This document shows, piece after piece, positions 1 to 10,362 of a stretch of 64,000 nt of DNA; the first letter of the stretch is position 1; each line of letters starts with the position of its first letter. A model generated the notes under the pieces. The model was not told the DNA's origin, ran no database searches, and was given only the letters and a program-made list of their open reading frames with translations. The DNA comes from Chryseobacterium sp. ON_d1 (GTDB taxonomy: Bacteria; Bacteroidota; Bacteroidia; Flavobacteriales; Weeksellaceae), in assembly GCF_006829085.1 (NCBI RefSeq), contig NZ_BJTC01000009.1:124001-188000 (forward strand), written 5' to 3'. The position numbers were made by a program, and so were the translations under genes.

Positions 1-256
1 TAGCTTCAGAAATATCAGATAATCGGCTTGTGGCTTTATAGCCTAAAGAACCATTAGATTCTTTATATTTTTTCAGTCCGTCATTTAATTTATCAACATC
101 AGCCTCAAGCGTTATATCTTTTCCGTTATTAAGCTGATCAACACGTTGTGTATTAATATCAAAACCAAAGACAGGATAGTGATTGGCAAATTCAAGGGAT
201 AGAGGAAGGCCTACATAACCCTGGCCTATAACCGCTATTGTATATGCTGCTATCAT
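1..256 (-). CDS. UDP-sugar 6-dehydrogenase, N-terminal part (runs off the window)
   Basis: About 85 N-terminal residues are present. They begin [20 protein letters not shown], a Rossmann NAD-binding motif (GxGYVGLP) typical of the UDP-glucose/UDP-N-acetylmannosamine dehydrogenase family (WbpA, WecC, TviB). These enzymes oxidise C6 of a nucleotide sugar to a uronic acid for capsule or O-antigen synthesis. The ATG overlaps the stop of the upstream kinase gene by one base (TAATG), so translation is probably coupled and the gene is the fourth cistron of the polysaccharide operon. The exact substrate cannot be read from this fragment. The family is clear from the motif and the context. Confidence 0.85.
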   Translation of the reverse strand, partial: MIAAYTIAVIGQGYVGLPLSLEFANHYPVFGFDINTQRVDQLNNGKDITLEADVDKLNDGLKKYKESNGSLGYKATSRLSDISEA

Positions 257-2637
257 TAACTAAATTTATTTTTTATTTTTTGAAGCCAAGATTGTTCTGC
301 ATGTTGGTTATAGCCATAACCGTATTTGTTACTATATCCTAAATTCTCCCTATTCACATCATTAAGTACAAACCCAACATTTTTGATTTTTTTCTGATCG
401 ATATTGCTATTGGCAAATTCTAATAATGCCTTTTCGGTATATTTAGATCTGGACACATAGATGGTAACATCAGAAAGTTCAGCAATAAGGAAAGTATCTG
501 TAACAAGGAGCAATGGTGCAGTATCCAGGATAATATATTCATACTTCTCTTTCAATTCACTTAAAAGGAACTCATAACGGCCGTTGGATAATAATTCTGT
601 CGGGTTAGGAGGAATCATTCCTGAATAAATTACATCCAGGTAAGGATTAAAGGATGAGACATGAATAATATCTTCAAGTTTGGTTTCATCATTATAAAGA
701 TACTCTGTAAGTCCCGTAAGTCCTTTTCTTGCCGGATTATATCTTTGAAGCTGAGGATTTCTGATATCAGATCCTATGATAATTGCTTTCTTTTTAGGAT
801 TAGCCAATGTTAAAGCTAAATTGACGGAAGTAAAGGTTTTTCCTTCTCCTTTCACTGTTGAAGTGACAAATACAACTTTTCCTTTTTTCTCTTTTGAAAG
901 CATAAAGTTCATATTCGTAATAAGAATTCTAAATGCCTCCGCCATAGGAGTAATATCGTTCATTTTTACGATTTCAGAATCTCCTTTTTCAAGACTTGGT
1001 AATTCTGCTATAATAGGTGCATGTACCAGTTTTTCCAGATCATGTTTAGTGACAATCTTATTATTTAATAGTTCTGATAAATAAATAATTAGAAATGGAA
1101 TAAGTAATCCTATAAATAAAGCAGCCAACAAAATAACCTGTTTCTTTGGAGCCACAGGATTAAGAGAAGCATATGCCACATCAATAACTCTGGCTTTAGG
1201 TGCTGTAATAGACTGTGCTATTGCGGTTTCTTCTCTTTTCTGTAGTAATAGTAAATATAAATTTTCTTTAATTTGTTGCTGCCTCTCTATTCCTCTAAAA
1301 ATTTTCTCTATAGATGGAATTTTAGCAATTTTTCCAGACACTTTATTCTGTTCTCCTATGTATTCATTTCTGGCAAGTTCCAACCCTGTTTTATTTCTTT
1401 GAAGAGCTTGAACAACAGAAGTTCGCATAGCATTAATCTGTTTATTAAGTTCTACAACCACTGGATTGTCAATAGTTGCAGATTCCAGTAATCTTGATCT
1501 TTGTAATATCAGTTGATTATAGGCTGTAATACCAGACGCTGCATCGGCATTACTTAACCCAACATTTGACGGTAAAATTTGATATTGACCTTGTTTGGAA
1601 ATAAAAGTAATTAATGAGTTGGTTAACTCAATTTGTCCATCAAGTTCCAGTTGCTTACCACGAGCTGTAGCTGAACTTTCTAAATCAATTTTAGCTTCTG
1701 TCTCCAGATCAGTAAGGTTATTTTTAGCTTTAAAATTTTCTTTTTCATTTTCTACCTGTCCAAGCTCAACAGATAGTTTCCTTACTCTGTCTTCAATGAA
1801 ATCCAATGTCTTTTTGGATTCAAAATTTTTGTCTAAAATTGCATCATAATTATAAGCATTTACCAAAGAATTAAGAATATCCTTAGCCTTTTCCGTTTGT
1901 GGATAATTCATTGCTAGCTTAAGTACAGTAGCATCTTTATTAGCTAAATTGACATTAAGTGCATCTGATAAACTATTAACTTTGGCTTCAACAGTTGAAA
2001 TATTTAATTCTAATTTATTGGTATTTACCCCTTGTGAAGTTTTGGCATCATATTTATTATTTTTTGTAATAATAATATTTGCAAAGGGAAGATTGATTAT
2101 TCTTCCATATTCAGAAACAATTTCTTTTTCTAAATCATTATAATTTACTACAACTTTATTGCCTTTTAATTCTACATTAATCAGGTTATTTGGAGTTTTA
2201 GATTTTTCATTTACAACTTTAACTTCAATAGGGGATGACTTTTTGTAAAGCTCAATACTTCTTATTCTACCTTTGGCTATAATATTTGTTTGAAGGTTTT
2301 GGCTAACCACTACATCAGTCATGAGTTTTTTCGATTTCAGAACCTCAATTTCATTTGTAATACTGTTGGTTTTCATTCCTCCTAATCCAGATAAATCTGA
2401 AAGTACTCCCAATTCATCAGATGATGAGTTTTTTGAGTCTTTTATAAGAAGTGTTGTCTCAACAGAGTAGACTGGTGTTATAAACTTTACAGCTATAAAG
2501 GCAACTATTAGAGTTAAAATTGCACTGAAAATAAACCATGGCCATTTTCGTAAATATGGTTTGATTATCTCATTGGTACTAATTTTATTCGAAATCTTCT
2601 CCGTTCCTGAAAATTGTGTAGATTCCTGGTTATCCAT
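256..2637 (-). CDS. Wzc-like polysaccharide co-polymerase / bacterial tyrosine kinase
   Basis: A 793-residue inner-membrane protein that would control chain length and export of an envelope polysaccharide. An N-terminal membrane segment (about 34-55) and a Wzz-type periplasmic domain with a long coiled coil (about 280-480) are followed by a second membrane segment (about 505-528). The cytoplasmic BY-kinase domain has Walker A (TVKGEGKT, about 594-601), Walker A' (IIIGSDIR) and Walker B (IILDTAP). A tyrosine-rich tail (Tyr at about 769, 773, 775, 777) is the usual autophosphorylation cluster. I start at ATG 2637 rather than the TTG just before it. It lies 7 bp after the Wza-like gene and overlaps the next start codon by one base. 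Confidence 0.92.
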   Translation of the reverse strand: MDNQESTQFSGTEKISNKISTNEIIKPYLRKWPWFIFSAILTLIVAFIAVKFITPVYSVETTLLIKDSKNSSSDELGVLSDLSGLGGMKTNSITNEIEVLKSKKLMTDVVVSQNLQTNIIAKGRIRSIELYKKSSPIEVKVVNEKSKTPNNLINVELKGNKVVVNYNDLEKEIVSEYGRIINLPFANIIITKNNKYDAKTSQGVNTNKLELNISTVEAKVNSLSDALNVNLANKDATVLKLAMNYPQTEKAKDILNSLVNAYNYDAILDKNFESKKTLDFIEDRVRKLSVELGQVENEKENFKAKNNLTDLETEAKIDLESSATARGKQLELDGQIELTNSLITFISKQGQYQILPSNVGLSNADAASGITAYNQLILQRSRLLESATIDNPVVVELNKQINAMRTSVVQALQRNKTGLELARNEYIGEQNKVSGKIAKIPSIEKIFRGIERQQQIKENLYLLLLQKREETAIAQSITAPKARVIDVAYASLNPVAPKKQVILLAALFIGLLIPFLIIYLSELLNNKIVTKHDLEKLVHAPIIAELPSLEKGDSEIVKMNDITPMAEAFRILITNMNFMLSKEKKGKVVFVTSTVKGEGKTFTSVNLALTLANPKKKAIIIGSDIRNPQLQRYNPARKGLTGLTEYLYNDETKLEDIIHVSSFNPYLDVIYSGMIPPNPTELLSNGRYEFLLSELKEKYEYIILDTAPLLLVTDTFLIAELSDVTIYVSRSKYTEKALLEFANSNIDQKKIKNVGFVLNDVNRENLGYSNKYGYGYNQHAEQSWLQKIKNKFS

Positions 2638-2644
2638 CAATTTT

Positions 2645-3469
2645 TTATTTCTTATTAAATAAACTTACTACTACTGCTATGGCAGTCACCCCAATAGAAA
2701 TAGCAGTCAGATATAGTCCTGTATTTGGGTTTTGTTTTGAAATAGCATCTTTTGTATTGTTCGAAGAAACAATAATAGCATCACCCTGTTTAAGATTATA
2801 ATAAGGTGAATTGATGACATTCGCATCTAAAAGATTTATACGTCCATGTGAAACCTGTCCGTTTTCTGTTCTGATCACCAAAACTTCATCTCTTTTTCCA
2901 TATGTTGTAAAATCTCCTGCAAGACCTAATGCATTTAAAATTGTTGCATGACCATTAGCTATTGTATAGTCTCCTTGCCTATTAACTTCTCCTAAAACGG
3001 TTATTTTAAAATTAGCAAGTCTTATATTAACTGTAGGATCAATAACATATTTGGTCATCTTATTTCTTAATTCATCTTTAAGCTCAACGAGAGTTTTATT
3101 GGATGTGTTGATTTTACCCAGAATTGGAAAGTCAATATCTCCATTAGTATCAACAATATAAGTAGGACCTGAAATAGTCACGGCTCCCTGATTAGGGGTA
3201 TTACTCCCTGCTAAAGTATTTGTTTGAATAAATTCGGATGAAGAGTAATTCTGATTAAAAGGTTTAACCACATCCATATCTTTGGCAGTAATCAAAATAA
3301 CAATCTGATCACCAGCCTGTATCGTATTATTAGAATTTTTAGCTGATGCATCTATAGCCACTTTTTCTATATTCTGCATATAATTTAAATCGTTCTTAGC
3401 ATTGGGATTCACTTTACAGGAAATCACTAAAGAGGATGCCAAAACTACTGCTAATATTTTTCCTTTCAT
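2645..3469 (-). CDS. Wza-like polysaccharide export lipoprotein
   Basis: A 274-residue outer-membrane export protein. The signal peptide ends in a lipobox (LVISC, Cys18), so it should be lipid-anchored. A Poly_export (BexD/Wza) domain at about 40-150 is followed by an SLBB-type domain ([15 protein letters not shown], about 155-220). There is a C-terminal hydrophobic segment (about 250-271) ending NKK. In E. coli, Wza forms the outer-membrane channel that docks onto Wzc, and the neighbouring kinase gene fits this pairing. It is the second cistron, 39 bp after the dehydratase gene. The family is certain. The length is shorter than Wza of proteobacteria but usual for Bacteroidetes exporters. Confidence 0.92.
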   Translation of the reverse strand: MKGKILAVVLASSLVISCKVNPNAKNDLNYMQNIEKVAIDASAKNSNNTIQAGDQIVILITAKDMDVVKPFNQNYSSSEFIQTNTLAGSNTPNQGAVTISGPTYIVDTNGDIDFPILGKINTSNKTLVELKDELRNKMTKYVIDPTVNIRLANFKITVLGEVNRQGDYTIANGHATILNALGLAGDFTTYGKRDEVLVIRTENGQVSHGRINLLDANVINSPYYNLKQGDAIIVSSNNTKDAISKQNPNTGLYLTAISIGVTAIAVVVSLFNKK

Positions 3470-3508
3470 TATTTTGTTAAATTGTGCAAATATACATTTA
3501 TATTTTTT

Positions 3509-5437
3509 CTATTTATCCAAAGCCTCATAAATTGAATTATTGCTTCGGAATTCCGGCACTATTGTTTTAAGAATCCTTACTACTTCCACTTTATCTCTTC
3601 GCAGAGAAGCTTTGGTAATTTCTTTAGTAAGCCTATCTATATCTTCAAATCCCATGGAAGGGTCTTTAGAAATCATAATTTTATCATTATGAGTAGGAAG
3701 CGTTTTTGCATCATCACTTAAAAGTTCTTCGTAGAGCTTTTCTCCAGGTCTTAATCCCGTATAAATAATCTTAATATCAATATTAGGTTCGAATCCTGAT
3801 AATTTTATCATTCTTTTCGCCAGATCAATAATTTTAACAGGTTCTCCCATATCAAAGACAAATATTTCACCTCCTTCTCCCATTGTTCCTGCCTGAAGAA
3901 CCAGTTCACAAGCCTCAGGAATAGTCATGAAGTATCTTACAATTTCAGGATGGGTAATGGTTACCGGACCTCCAGCCTCGATTTGTTTTTTAAAATGCGG
4001 AATGACCGAACCGTTGGAGCCTAATACATTTCCAAACCTTGTTGTAATAAACTTGGTCACATTACCTTCTACATTCTGAAGGGACTGTACGAAAAGTTCT
4101 GCAGCACGTTTTGAAGCTCCCATTACGTTAGTTGGATTTACAGCTTTATCTGTAGATACCATTACGAATCTGTTTACTTTATACTTGCTGGATAATTTTG
4201 CAACTATCTTTGAACCCAATATATTAACAAAAATGGCTTCATGAGGATTCTCTTCGACTAAAGGTACATGCTTATAGGCAGCAGCATGATATACCATTGA
4301 AAAATTGTACGTCTGGAACAGAGATTCCATTCTATGATGGTTAGAAACATCTCCTAAAACAAATTTGAAAGTAATATGAGGGAATTTTTCTCTCATTTCA
4401 AGTTCAATTTCGTACAGCGGAGTTTCGGCCTGATCCAGCACTACAATTAAAGAGGGATTGAAATGAGCAACCTGTCTTACAATCTCACTTCCTATAGATC
4501 CCGCTCCACCGGTTACCAATACAGTCTTAGCAAAATGTCTGCTTTTAACTTTTTCATTCTGGATTTTGATAGGTTTTCTATTCAACAGATCTTCAATCTG
4601 AAGATTCCTGATAGAACCGCCAAGATCACTGTCTCTTAGTTTTTGTACGGATGGTGCTTTAAAGACATTCAGGTCCTTCTCCAAAAATAAATTTACCCAA
4701 GCATTCATTTCATCTCTTGCCATCATCTCTTTAACAACAAGAACCCCATCAATAATAAGATCTTCTTTTGAATGCTCTTCTATCTTTTGTTTTTCGTAAA
4801 TTGGTTTTCCCAGCAGAGATGCTCTTTTAGAATCTGTTCTTTGAGTTAAGAAACCAACCACCTGATAAGGCAGGCTTGGGTTATCCAGAATAGCACGTGC
4901 AATTGCAATCGACTGTTCATCAATTCCCAATACCAGAATTCTTTTTTTCAGCGCACTTCTTCTGTATTCTCTTACAATATGGAAAAACTCTTTTACATAT
5001 AATCTGAAAAGGAATAATCCCATAAAAGAAATGACAAAGTAAAGTACCAGATAAGGGGTAAGAATAAACTTACTTCCTGTAGTCCAGAAATAAAGAATAT
5101 TTATCGTTCCGATAGTCAGCATCGTGCAGAAACAGGATATCAGAAGCTTAAATAAATCTATAAATGTTGAATGGCGAATAATACCGGCATAAGTCTTGAA
5201 GACATACATAAAAACAGTATTCACCAGAATAATAAAAGCAAAAATTAAACTTTTATCTTCATGGTATATAAACTCCTGCTTGGTAATCTTTGCGATAATG
5301 TAAGTGGAAAGAAATAAAGATATGATCAGAATAATAATGTCTATTACAAGAATTATCCATCGAGGAAGATATCTTACGTCTGAGAGATTGACAACATTAT
5401 CCCCTCCAAATATTGTTTTTCTAAGAGAATTGTACAT
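3509..5437 (-). CDS. Membrane-bound nucleoside-diphosphate-sugar 4,6-dehydratase (CapD/PglF/WbpM type)
   Basis: A 642-residue protein with four membrane segments (about 27-50, 63-81, 94-117, 126-148), a CoA-binding-like Rossmann region (about 165-290) and a C-terminal SDR dehydratase domain. The NAD-binding motif is VTGGAGSIGSE (about 308-318). The usual YxxxK is replaced by MxxxK (VMGASK), as in the long PglF/WbpM/CapD dehydratases, together with STDKA. These enzymes convert UDP-GlcNAc to a 4-keto-6-deoxy sugar, the first step to bacillosamine, FucNAc or QuiNAc. It is the first gene of the polysaccharide operon, with a promoter match 53 bp upstream. The exact product sugar is not determined by sequence. 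Confidence 0.93.
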   Translation of the reverse strand: MYNSLRKTIFGGDNVVNLSDVRYLPRWIILVIDIIILIISLFLSTYIIAKITKQEFIYHEDKSLIFAFIILVNTVFMYVFKTYAGIIRHSTFIDLFKLLISCFCTMLTIGTINILYFWTTGSKFILTPYLVLYFVISFMGLFLFRLYVKEFFHIVREYRRSALKKRILVLGIDEQSIAIARAILDNPSLPYQVVGFLTQRTDSKRASLLGKPIYEKQKIEEHSKEDLIIDGVLVVKEMMARDEMNAWVNLFLEKDLNVFKAPSVQKLRDSDLGGSIRNLQIEDLLNRKPIKIQNEKVKSRHFAKTVLVTGGAGSIGSEIVRQVAHFNPSLIVVLDQAETPLYEIELEMREKFPHITFKFVLGDVSNHHRMESLFQTYNFSMVYHAAAYKHVPLVEENPHEAIFVNILGSKIVAKLSSKYKVNRFVMVSTDKAVNPTNVMGASKRAAELFVQSLQNVEGNVTKFITTRFGNVLGSNGSVIPHFKKQIEAGGPVTITHPEIVRYFMTIPEACELVLQAGTMGEGGEIFVFDMGEPVKIIDLAKRMIKLSGFEPNIDIKIIYTGLRPGEKLYEELLSDDAKTLPTHNDKIMISKDPSMGFEDIDRLTKEITKASLRRDKVEVVRILKTIVPEFRSNNSIYEALDK

Positions 5438-5792
5438 TGTCTTTATTGGTGTTCATATTTAATTAAGGTATAATATCTGATTATCCAATCAAAGATAATT
5501 CTGATACAATCATACAAAAATAAATAAATTTATTTCAATATATTGAAATCAAAAATAAATTTGATGTTATATTTTATGAAATCTAACAATTTCATTAGGT
5601 ACAGCTAAACTCAGTGACAAAAATCATACCATAAAAACTCTTTACAAAGGTGATATATATCTGTTAAAGTTCTTTATTTAAGCTGTTTCTCTTTAAAATA
5701 ATTACTAAATCCCTATATATCAATCTTTTTCAATGAACTGCTTATTTTTTCCCTAAAAGTCATACGTCAAGTTTTTTAAATTTTATTAATAT
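5438..5792. other. 355-bp AT-rich intergenic region upstream of the polysaccharide operon
   Basis: No coding region is supported here. It carries the promoter match for the minus-strand polysaccharide operon near 5490-5518. The remainder is AT-rich without a clear hairpin or repeat. It also forms the downstream flank of recX. Confidence 0.6.
5490..5518 (-). promoter_or_regulatory. Promoter of the polysaccharide operon (Bacteroidetes housekeeping type)
   Basis: On the minus strand TTTG (5518-5515), a 17-bp spacer and TATCTTTG (5497-5490) match the Flavobacterium consensus TTG-N17-23-TAnnTTTG. The -7 element is 53 bp before the dehydratase ATG. Confidence 0.6.
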
Positions 5793-6251
5793 TCAGTCAA
5801 AAATATCAATTATTTTTTCATATTCAAAACCTTTACCCATCAAATACTTTATAGTCTTGGTTTTTTTTTGATATTCTTTCAAACCCTTCTGTTTAGAATA
5901 ATACTCCTCAAAAATCTTTCGGATAGTTTTCTCATAATCAGAATCATCAATCTCATCAAAACACGAATTGATCAGCTTCTCGGAAATCTGTTTCTGCTTC
6001 AGATTCATTTTGATTTTCGTCTTTCCCCAATGTTTGATGTAAAATTTACCTCTGATATAGCTTCGGGTAAATCTTTCTTCATTCAAATAATTTTCTTTCA
6101 GAAGATACAGAATAATTTCTTCCTTGGCTTCATCAATAAGCATGAACTCCCTCATCTTCTGTTCCACTTCAGCATGACAGCGGTCCTGATAAACACAATA
6201 GTTGACCAGTTTCTGCTTGATTTCGTCGAAAGTATAAGATTTCTTTTCCAT
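5793..6251 (-). CDS. recX: RecX family regulatory protein
   Basis: A 152-residue, charged, all-helical protein with the three-repeat RecX layout. Recognisable segments are LVNYCVYQDRCHAEV, LLKENYLNEERFTRSYIRGK and the C-terminal KTIKYLMGKGFEYEKI. RecX binds RecA filaments and limits RecA recombinase and coprotease activity in the cytoplasm. recA is not next to it here, which is common in Bacteroidetes. Its ATG lies only 11 bp beyond the glyA terminator hairpin, so expression depends either on read-through or on a promoter inside that short gap. I saw no convincing promoter motif there. Confidence 0.85.
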   Translation of the reverse strand: MEKKSYTFDEIKQKLVNYCVYQDRCHAEVEQKMREFMLIDEAKEEIILYLLKENYLNEERFTRSYIRGKFYIKHWGKTKIKMNLKQKQISEKLINSCFDEIDDSDYEKTIRKIFEEYYSKQKGLKEYQKKTKTIKYLMGKGFEYEKIIDIFD

Positions 6252-6261
6252 TTGAATAAAA

Positions 6262-6288
6262 AAAGAATGAGCAGCCTGCTCATTCTTT
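6262..6288 (-). terminator. Intrinsic terminator of glyA
   Basis: A perfect 11-bp stem AAAGAATGAGC/GCTCATTCTTT around a 5-nt loop, followed on the minus strand by a T-rich tract. It lies 20 bp after the glyA stop and just before the recX ATG. Confidence 0.8.
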
Positions 6289-6308
6289 ATATAATATTGG
6301 AATGTCTG

Positions 6309-7574
6309 TTAGTAATTGAACAGAGCTTTACCTTCCATTAATTCGTTAACTTTCTTTCTTACAGAACCAATAACTTCCTCATTTTTGATATTATCTACTA
6401 CTTCAGAAATTAATCCTGCAATGGTATCCATATCATTTTCTTTCAATCCTCTTGTTGTAATAGCAGCAGTTCCCAATCTGATACCAGATGTCGTAAATGG
6501 AGACTTATCATCAAAAGGAACCATGTTTTTGTTACAGGTAATATCAGCAAGTACTAATGCTTTTTCAGTTTCTTTACCGTTTACTCCTTTATTTCTAAGG
6601 TCTACCAGCATCAAATGGTTATCTGTACCACCACTTACAATATCAAATCCTCTGTTGATCATTGCTTTTGATAATGCCTGAGCATTGGCTTTAACCTGTT
6701 TTGCATATGTTTCGAACTGTACGTCTAAAGCTTCACCGAAAGCTACTGCTTTACCAGCGATTACATGCTCAAGTGGTCCTCCCTGAATACCTGGGAATAC
6801 AGCTCCGTCCAGTACCTGGCTCATCATTTTGATTTCTCCTTTTGGAGTTTTGTGGCCATATGTATTTTCAAAATCTTTCCCCATCATGATCATCCCTCCT
6901 CTTGGACCTCTCAGAGTTTTATGGGTAGTGGTAGTTACTACATGGCAATGTTCGAATGGAGAATTCAGTAATCCTTTTGCCACTAAACCAGCTGGGTGAG
7001 CAATATCTGCCCAAAGAGTAGCTCCCACTTCGTCTGCAACTTCTCTGAATTTAGCATAATCAAGATCTCTTGAATACGCTGAGAAACCAGCAATAAGCAT
7101 CTTTGGTCTTTCTCTCAACGCTACTTCTCTCATTTGGTCATAATCAATAAGACCTGTTTCCTGCTGTACTCCGTAAGAAACTACATTATATTGAATACCA
7201 GAAAAATTCACTGCAGAACCGTGAGTAAGGTGTCCTCCCATTGAAAGGTCCATCCCCATGATTTTATCACCAGGTTTTAAAACTGCAAGATAAATGGCTG
7301 CATTCGCCTGAGAACCGGAATGTGGCTGAACATTCACATAATCTACTCCGAAAAGCTCCTTAGCTCTGTTGATAGCTAAAGTTTCAACCTCATCTACTAC
7401 TTCACATCCTCCGTAATATCTTTTCCCGGGATATCCTTCAGCATATTTATTGGTCAGTACACTTCCCATTGCTTTCATCACGTTTTCAGAAACAAAGTTC
7501 TCTGATGCGATAAGCTCTAATCCATGGGTTTGTCTTTGTCTTTCTTTTTCAATCAGGTCGAAAATAATATCCAT
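6309..7574 (-). CDS. glyA: Serine hydroxymethyltransferase
   Basis: A 421-residue PLP enzyme that interconverts serine and glycine and loads tetrahydrofolate with one-carbon units in the cytosol. The PLP-binding lysine motif is visible ([16 protein letters not shown]). The N-terminal [15 protein letters not shown] and ELIASENF and the [15 protein letters not shown] region are standard. I start at ATG 7574. An in-frame extension to 7658 would add 28 basic residues unlike the family and would place the -7 promoter element inside the gene. Length and motifs match the family. It is a single-gene transcript ending at the hairpin 6262-6288. Confidence 0.96.
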   Translation of the reverse strand: MDIIFDLIEKERQRQTHGLELIASENFVSENVMKAMGSVLTNKYAEGYPGKRYYGGCEVVDEVETLAINRAKELFGVDYVNVQPHSGSQANAAIYLAVLKPGDKIMGMDLSMGGHLTHGSAVNFSGIQYNVVSYGVQQETGLIDYDQMREVALRERPKMLIAGFSAYSRDLDYAKFREVADEVGATLWADIAHPAGLVAKGLLNSPFEHCHVVTTTTHKTLRGPRGGMIMMGKDFENTYGHKTPKGEIKMMSQVLDGAVFPGIQGGPLEHVIAGKAVAFGEALDVQFETYAKQVKANAQALSKAMINRGFDIVSGGTDNHLMLVDLRNKGVNGKETEKALVLADITCNKNMVPFDDKSPFTTSGIRLGTAAITTRGLKENDMDTIAGLISEVVDNIKNEEVIGSVRKKVNELMEGKALFNY

Positions 7575-7603
7575 TTTACTTTTAGTTTTTGAAATTTTCA
7601 CCC

Positions 7604-7611
7604 CAAATGTA
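7604..7611 (-). promoter_or_regulatory. -7 promoter element of glyA
   Basis: TACATTTG on the minus strand matches TAnnTTTG exactly, 29 bp before the chosen glyA ATG. No good -33 TTG was found at the expected distance. Confidence 0.45.
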
Positions 7612-7722
7612 CGGAATTTTCGTCGAGATTTTTCTATTGAAAAAATGATTTTAAACACTAAAAAATGAGAACCTCATCAATAAATCAAATATTATAGCTG
7701 TTTTAATTTGATCAAAAACCCT

Positions 7723-8628
7723 TTAAAATTCTTCGTCTGCAAGTTCTTTATTGACCACTGCTCCTGCAAAATTCCCCTGTGCAACGGCATTAGCTACAGA
7801 GCGCATCATGGTTACATTATCTCCACAGGCAAAAACTCCGGGAACATTTGTTTTCTGCATCATATCCACTTTAATAAATCCCTGTTCTGTCAGTTCAAAT
7901 CCCAGATCGTCGGACACATTGATATTCTGTTCAAAAGGAATTTTAGCATATAAAGTCTGTAAAGCAACTTCTTTTCCGTTTTTGAAAATTATTTTCTGAA
8001 TGGAACCATTTGTATGCTCAATGCTTTTAATTTCATCTTCGTTAAGAATGATTTTATTCTGCTTCAGTTTTTCGAGTTGTTCATCTGTAAGAGCAGCTTT
8101 CCCGTTTGTAAACAGGGTAAGATTTTTAGTCAGATTAAAAATCAGTTTTGAAAATTCGTAAGCCATATCCCCATTGGAAAGAATTCCGGTAACCTCGTTT
8201 TTCACTTCATAGCCATGACAGTATGGACAATGTATAACAGAAATCCCCCAGCATTCTGCAAATCCGGGAATATCAGGCATTTTATCTTTCACTCCAGAAG
8301 CCAAAATAAGTTTTTTAGCCTGGAATTTTTCGCCGGATGAAATTTCAATTCCGAAACCATCAGTTGTTTTTACTGTTTTTACAACTGTTCCATTATAAAA
8401 CCGGACAGTGCTATATTTCTCTACATCTTCTTTTGCCAGCCTTGCAATTTCTCCCGGTGTTTTTCCATCATGAGTAACAAAATTATGGGAATGTGGTGTT
8501 TGCCTGTTGCAAGGTTTTCCGTTGTCAATAATCAGGACATTTCTTAAAGATCTTCCCAATGACATACCTGCGGATAATCCTGAATAGCTTCCTCCTATTA
8601 TAATGACATCAAAATTTTTGTTTTCCAT
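7723..8628 (-). CDS. Thioredoxin-reductase-like NAD(P)/FAD oxidoreductase
   Basis: A 301-residue flavoprotein. FAD binding is shown by IIGGSYSGLSAGMSLGR at the N-terminus and GVFACGDN near the C-terminus. A CxxC (CPYCHG, about residues 139-144) sits where thioredoxin reductase has its redox disulfide. The second nucleotide motif is degenerate (GILSNGDMAYEF instead of GxGxxG), so NADPH binding or the partner may differ from true TrxB. It may act as a thiol oxidoreductase or ferredoxin/flavodoxin reductase. The gene follows a heptanucleotide array and a good promoter. Family assignment is firm; the substrate is unknown. Confidence 0.85.
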   Translation of the reverse strand: MENKNFDVIIIGGSYSGLSAGMSLGRSLRNVLIIDNGKPCNRQTPHSHNFVTHDGKTPGEIARLAKEDVEKYSTVRFYNGTVVKTVKTTDGFGIEISSGEKFQAKKLILASGVKDKMPDIPGFAECWGISVIHCPYCHGYEVKNEVTGILSNGDMAYEFSKLIFNLTKNLTLFTNGKAALTDEQLEKLKQNKIILNEDEIKSIEHTNGSIQKIIFKNGKEVALQTLYAKIPFEQNINVSDDLGFELTEQGFIKVDMMQKTNVPGVFACGDNVTMMRSVANAVAQGNFAGAVVNKELADEEF

Positions 8629-8633
8629 AGTTC

Positions 8634-8678
8634 AGTTGATAGTTGATAGTTGATAGTTGATAGTTGATAGTTGATAGT
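8634..8678. repeat. Heptanucleotide tandem array (AGTTGAT, six full copies)
   Basis: Six perfect copies of AGTTGAT plus a partial AGT lie between the thioredoxin-reductase-like ATG (8628) and its -7 element (8680-8687). The array therefore forms most of the 5' leader of that gene. Confidence 0.95.
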
Positions 8679-8679
8679 G

Positions 8680-8708
8680 CAAAAATAAAATAAATTTCAT
8701 TAATGCAA
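8680..8708 (-). promoter_or_regulatory. Promoter of the thioredoxin-reductase-like gene
   Basis: On the minus strand TTG (8708-8706), an 18-bp spacer and TATTTTTG (8687-8680) match the Flavobacteriia housekeeping consensus. It directly abuts the heptanucleotide array. Confidence 0.6.
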
Positions 8709-8777
8709 TATTGTTGCGATAATGTTTTTTATCTATTATCTTTATATCTTAAAACTAATTATCATTCTTCTATCTTA

Positions 8778-10304
8778 TTATTTCCATTCATCTTTAGTCT
8801 CATCAATTTCGTCCTGAATTCTTTTACTGATATCTATTTTTGCTCCCTGCAAACTGAAAATTGCCGTTCCTCTTTCTCTTGCGTACGGATTGGTAATGGA
8901 ATCATATAATTTTGCAACTTCAAAAAAGGAGCCTGATTCTTTAAGTTCTTTTCCTGCTTCAGGAGCATCTTTAACCCTGATAACATTTTTATATTTTTTT
9001 GTTAAATCTATCCAGTTAATATAATCCGCATGAAATGACATGGCTACAACACCTGCCTTTGAATAATAATTAATAGCGCCAGTCTGCCCGTAGTTATCAC
9101 ACAACACCATGGTATTTCCGGATTTTGACAGTCGGGAATATTCTTTATCTACTTTTTGAGCCAATTCTTTCCAGCCTTGCATATCGGCAAAGTCCTGAGG
9201 CAACGGATGATCTTTTCCGTCTTCCCAGCGAAGCAATCCGAATTTTTTATACTGATCCTGATGAGACTCAATATATTCAGGACTCTTATTGGGAAAGGCT
9301 ACATTATATAAAGGAAGAAATAAAAGTATAGGGATAAGGATGCTGACAGGTTTTAAAAATCTTTTCCATCCTTTTTCAAATAAGTGACCCAGAAAAACGG
9401 AACCAAAGGCAATATACACCGGGTAAAGCCCTATCGCATAGTAATCTTTTGCTTTAAAAAATAAAAACAGGGTAATGGTGATGATATAACTCCAAAAGAA
9501 AAACCTGAATTTCTCAAAAGGCTTGTACAACAGTAATGCTCCCCACCCTGCTATAATAGCAAAAATAACTCCTATGAAAAAGAGAATCTGAGATTTCATA
9601 AAACCCATTCTATCCACATGCACGAGCTGTTTTTCAGAAAGCTCTTTCATATGATGGATCACCGGAAAATGATTCTGATACTGCCAGAGAAGATTGGGAA
9701 AAACAATAATCAAAGCCAGAAGAGCGGCCCAGTACACATGAGACTGCATAAAAATTTTCCTTTGCTCTGTTAGCAATAATGCAGGAATAAGCCCCAATAA
9801 TGAAAAAGCAATATTATATTTATTTAATATTCCTATTCCGAAAATAACCGCTCCAATGTATATCCATTTTACTTTTTCTGAATTAAAATATTTAATCAGG
9901 GCATAATAAAGGCACAGCCACAGAAAAATTTCTAAAGAGTTAGGCTGAAACAACATATTTATCCGGAGGAGCACTGAGAACAGAATCCCTAAAGAAGCAA
10001 GTATTTTGGCAAAGAGGCTTCCATTAAGTTCTTCAACACTTTTCCACACCAGCACTATCGTCAGTGCTCCGAACAATGCAGGGAAGAATTTAACCCAAAA
10101 TATAGAATTTCCTAACATTTTAATCATCAAGGCAATCCATGAATTGACGGGAGGAACTGAAAGATAGCCCCACGCCAGATGATTGGCCTGATCGAGATGC
10201 AGATATTCATCCCGGTGAAGTTCATACTCAGGACTTATCAGCGAGTATTGAAGAACAAATTTTGCAACGATAAAAAGAAATAAAATCCAATAGTCTTTTT
10301 TCAT
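8778..10304 (-). CDS. GT-C family glycosyltransferase (ArnT/PMT-like)
   Basis: A 508-residue integral membrane protein with about ten hydrophobic helices. The N-terminal periplasmic motif HRDEYLHLDQANHLAWGYLS carries the acidic DE pair expected in GT39/GT83 enzymes such as ArnT, followed by SVPP and a short helix. A soluble C-terminal domain (about 360-508) follows the last helix. These enzymes move a sugar from a polyprenyl-phosphate donor to a lipid or protein at the outer face of the inner membrane. The acceptor here is unknown. I start at ATG 10304, directly before the first helix. The upstream extension would overlap the zinc-ribbon gene. Confidence 0.85.
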   Translation of the reverse strand: MKKDYWILFLFIVAKFVLQYSLISPEYELHRDEYLHLDQANHLAWGYLSVPPVNSWIALMIKMLGNSIFWVKFFPALFGALTIVLVWKSVEELNGSLFAKILASLGILFSVLLRINMLFQPNSLEIFLWLCLYYALIKYFNSEKVKWIYIGAVIFGIGILNKYNIAFSLLGLIPALLLTEQRKIFMQSHVYWAALLALIIVFPNLLWQYQNHFPVIHHMKELSEKQLVHVDRMGFMKSQILFFIGVIFAIIAGWGALLLYKPFEKFRFFFWSYIITITLFLFFKAKDYYAIGLYPVYIAFGSVFLGHLFEKGWKRFLKPVSILIPILLFLPLYNVAFPNKSPEYIESHQDQYKKFGLLRWEDGKDHPLPQDFADMQGWKELAQKVDKEYSRLSKSGNTMVLCDNYGQTGAINYYSKAGVVAMSFHADYINWIDLTKKYKNVIRVKDAPEAGKELKESGSFFEVAKLYDSITNPYARERGTAIFSLQGAKIDISKRIQDEIDETKDEWK

Positions 10305-10362
10305 AGGATATAATTTGGAATTTAAAGGTAAGACAGTATAGTGCTCTCTTTTGTTACATAAT

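Noticed and set aside
5868..6341. 157-residue plus-strand frame opposite recX
   Set aside because: It is antisense to recX and crosses the glyA terminator. No family resemblance.
6309..7658. Longer glyA with 28 extra residues
   Set aside because: The extension is basic and unlike the family, and it would contain the -7 promoter element.
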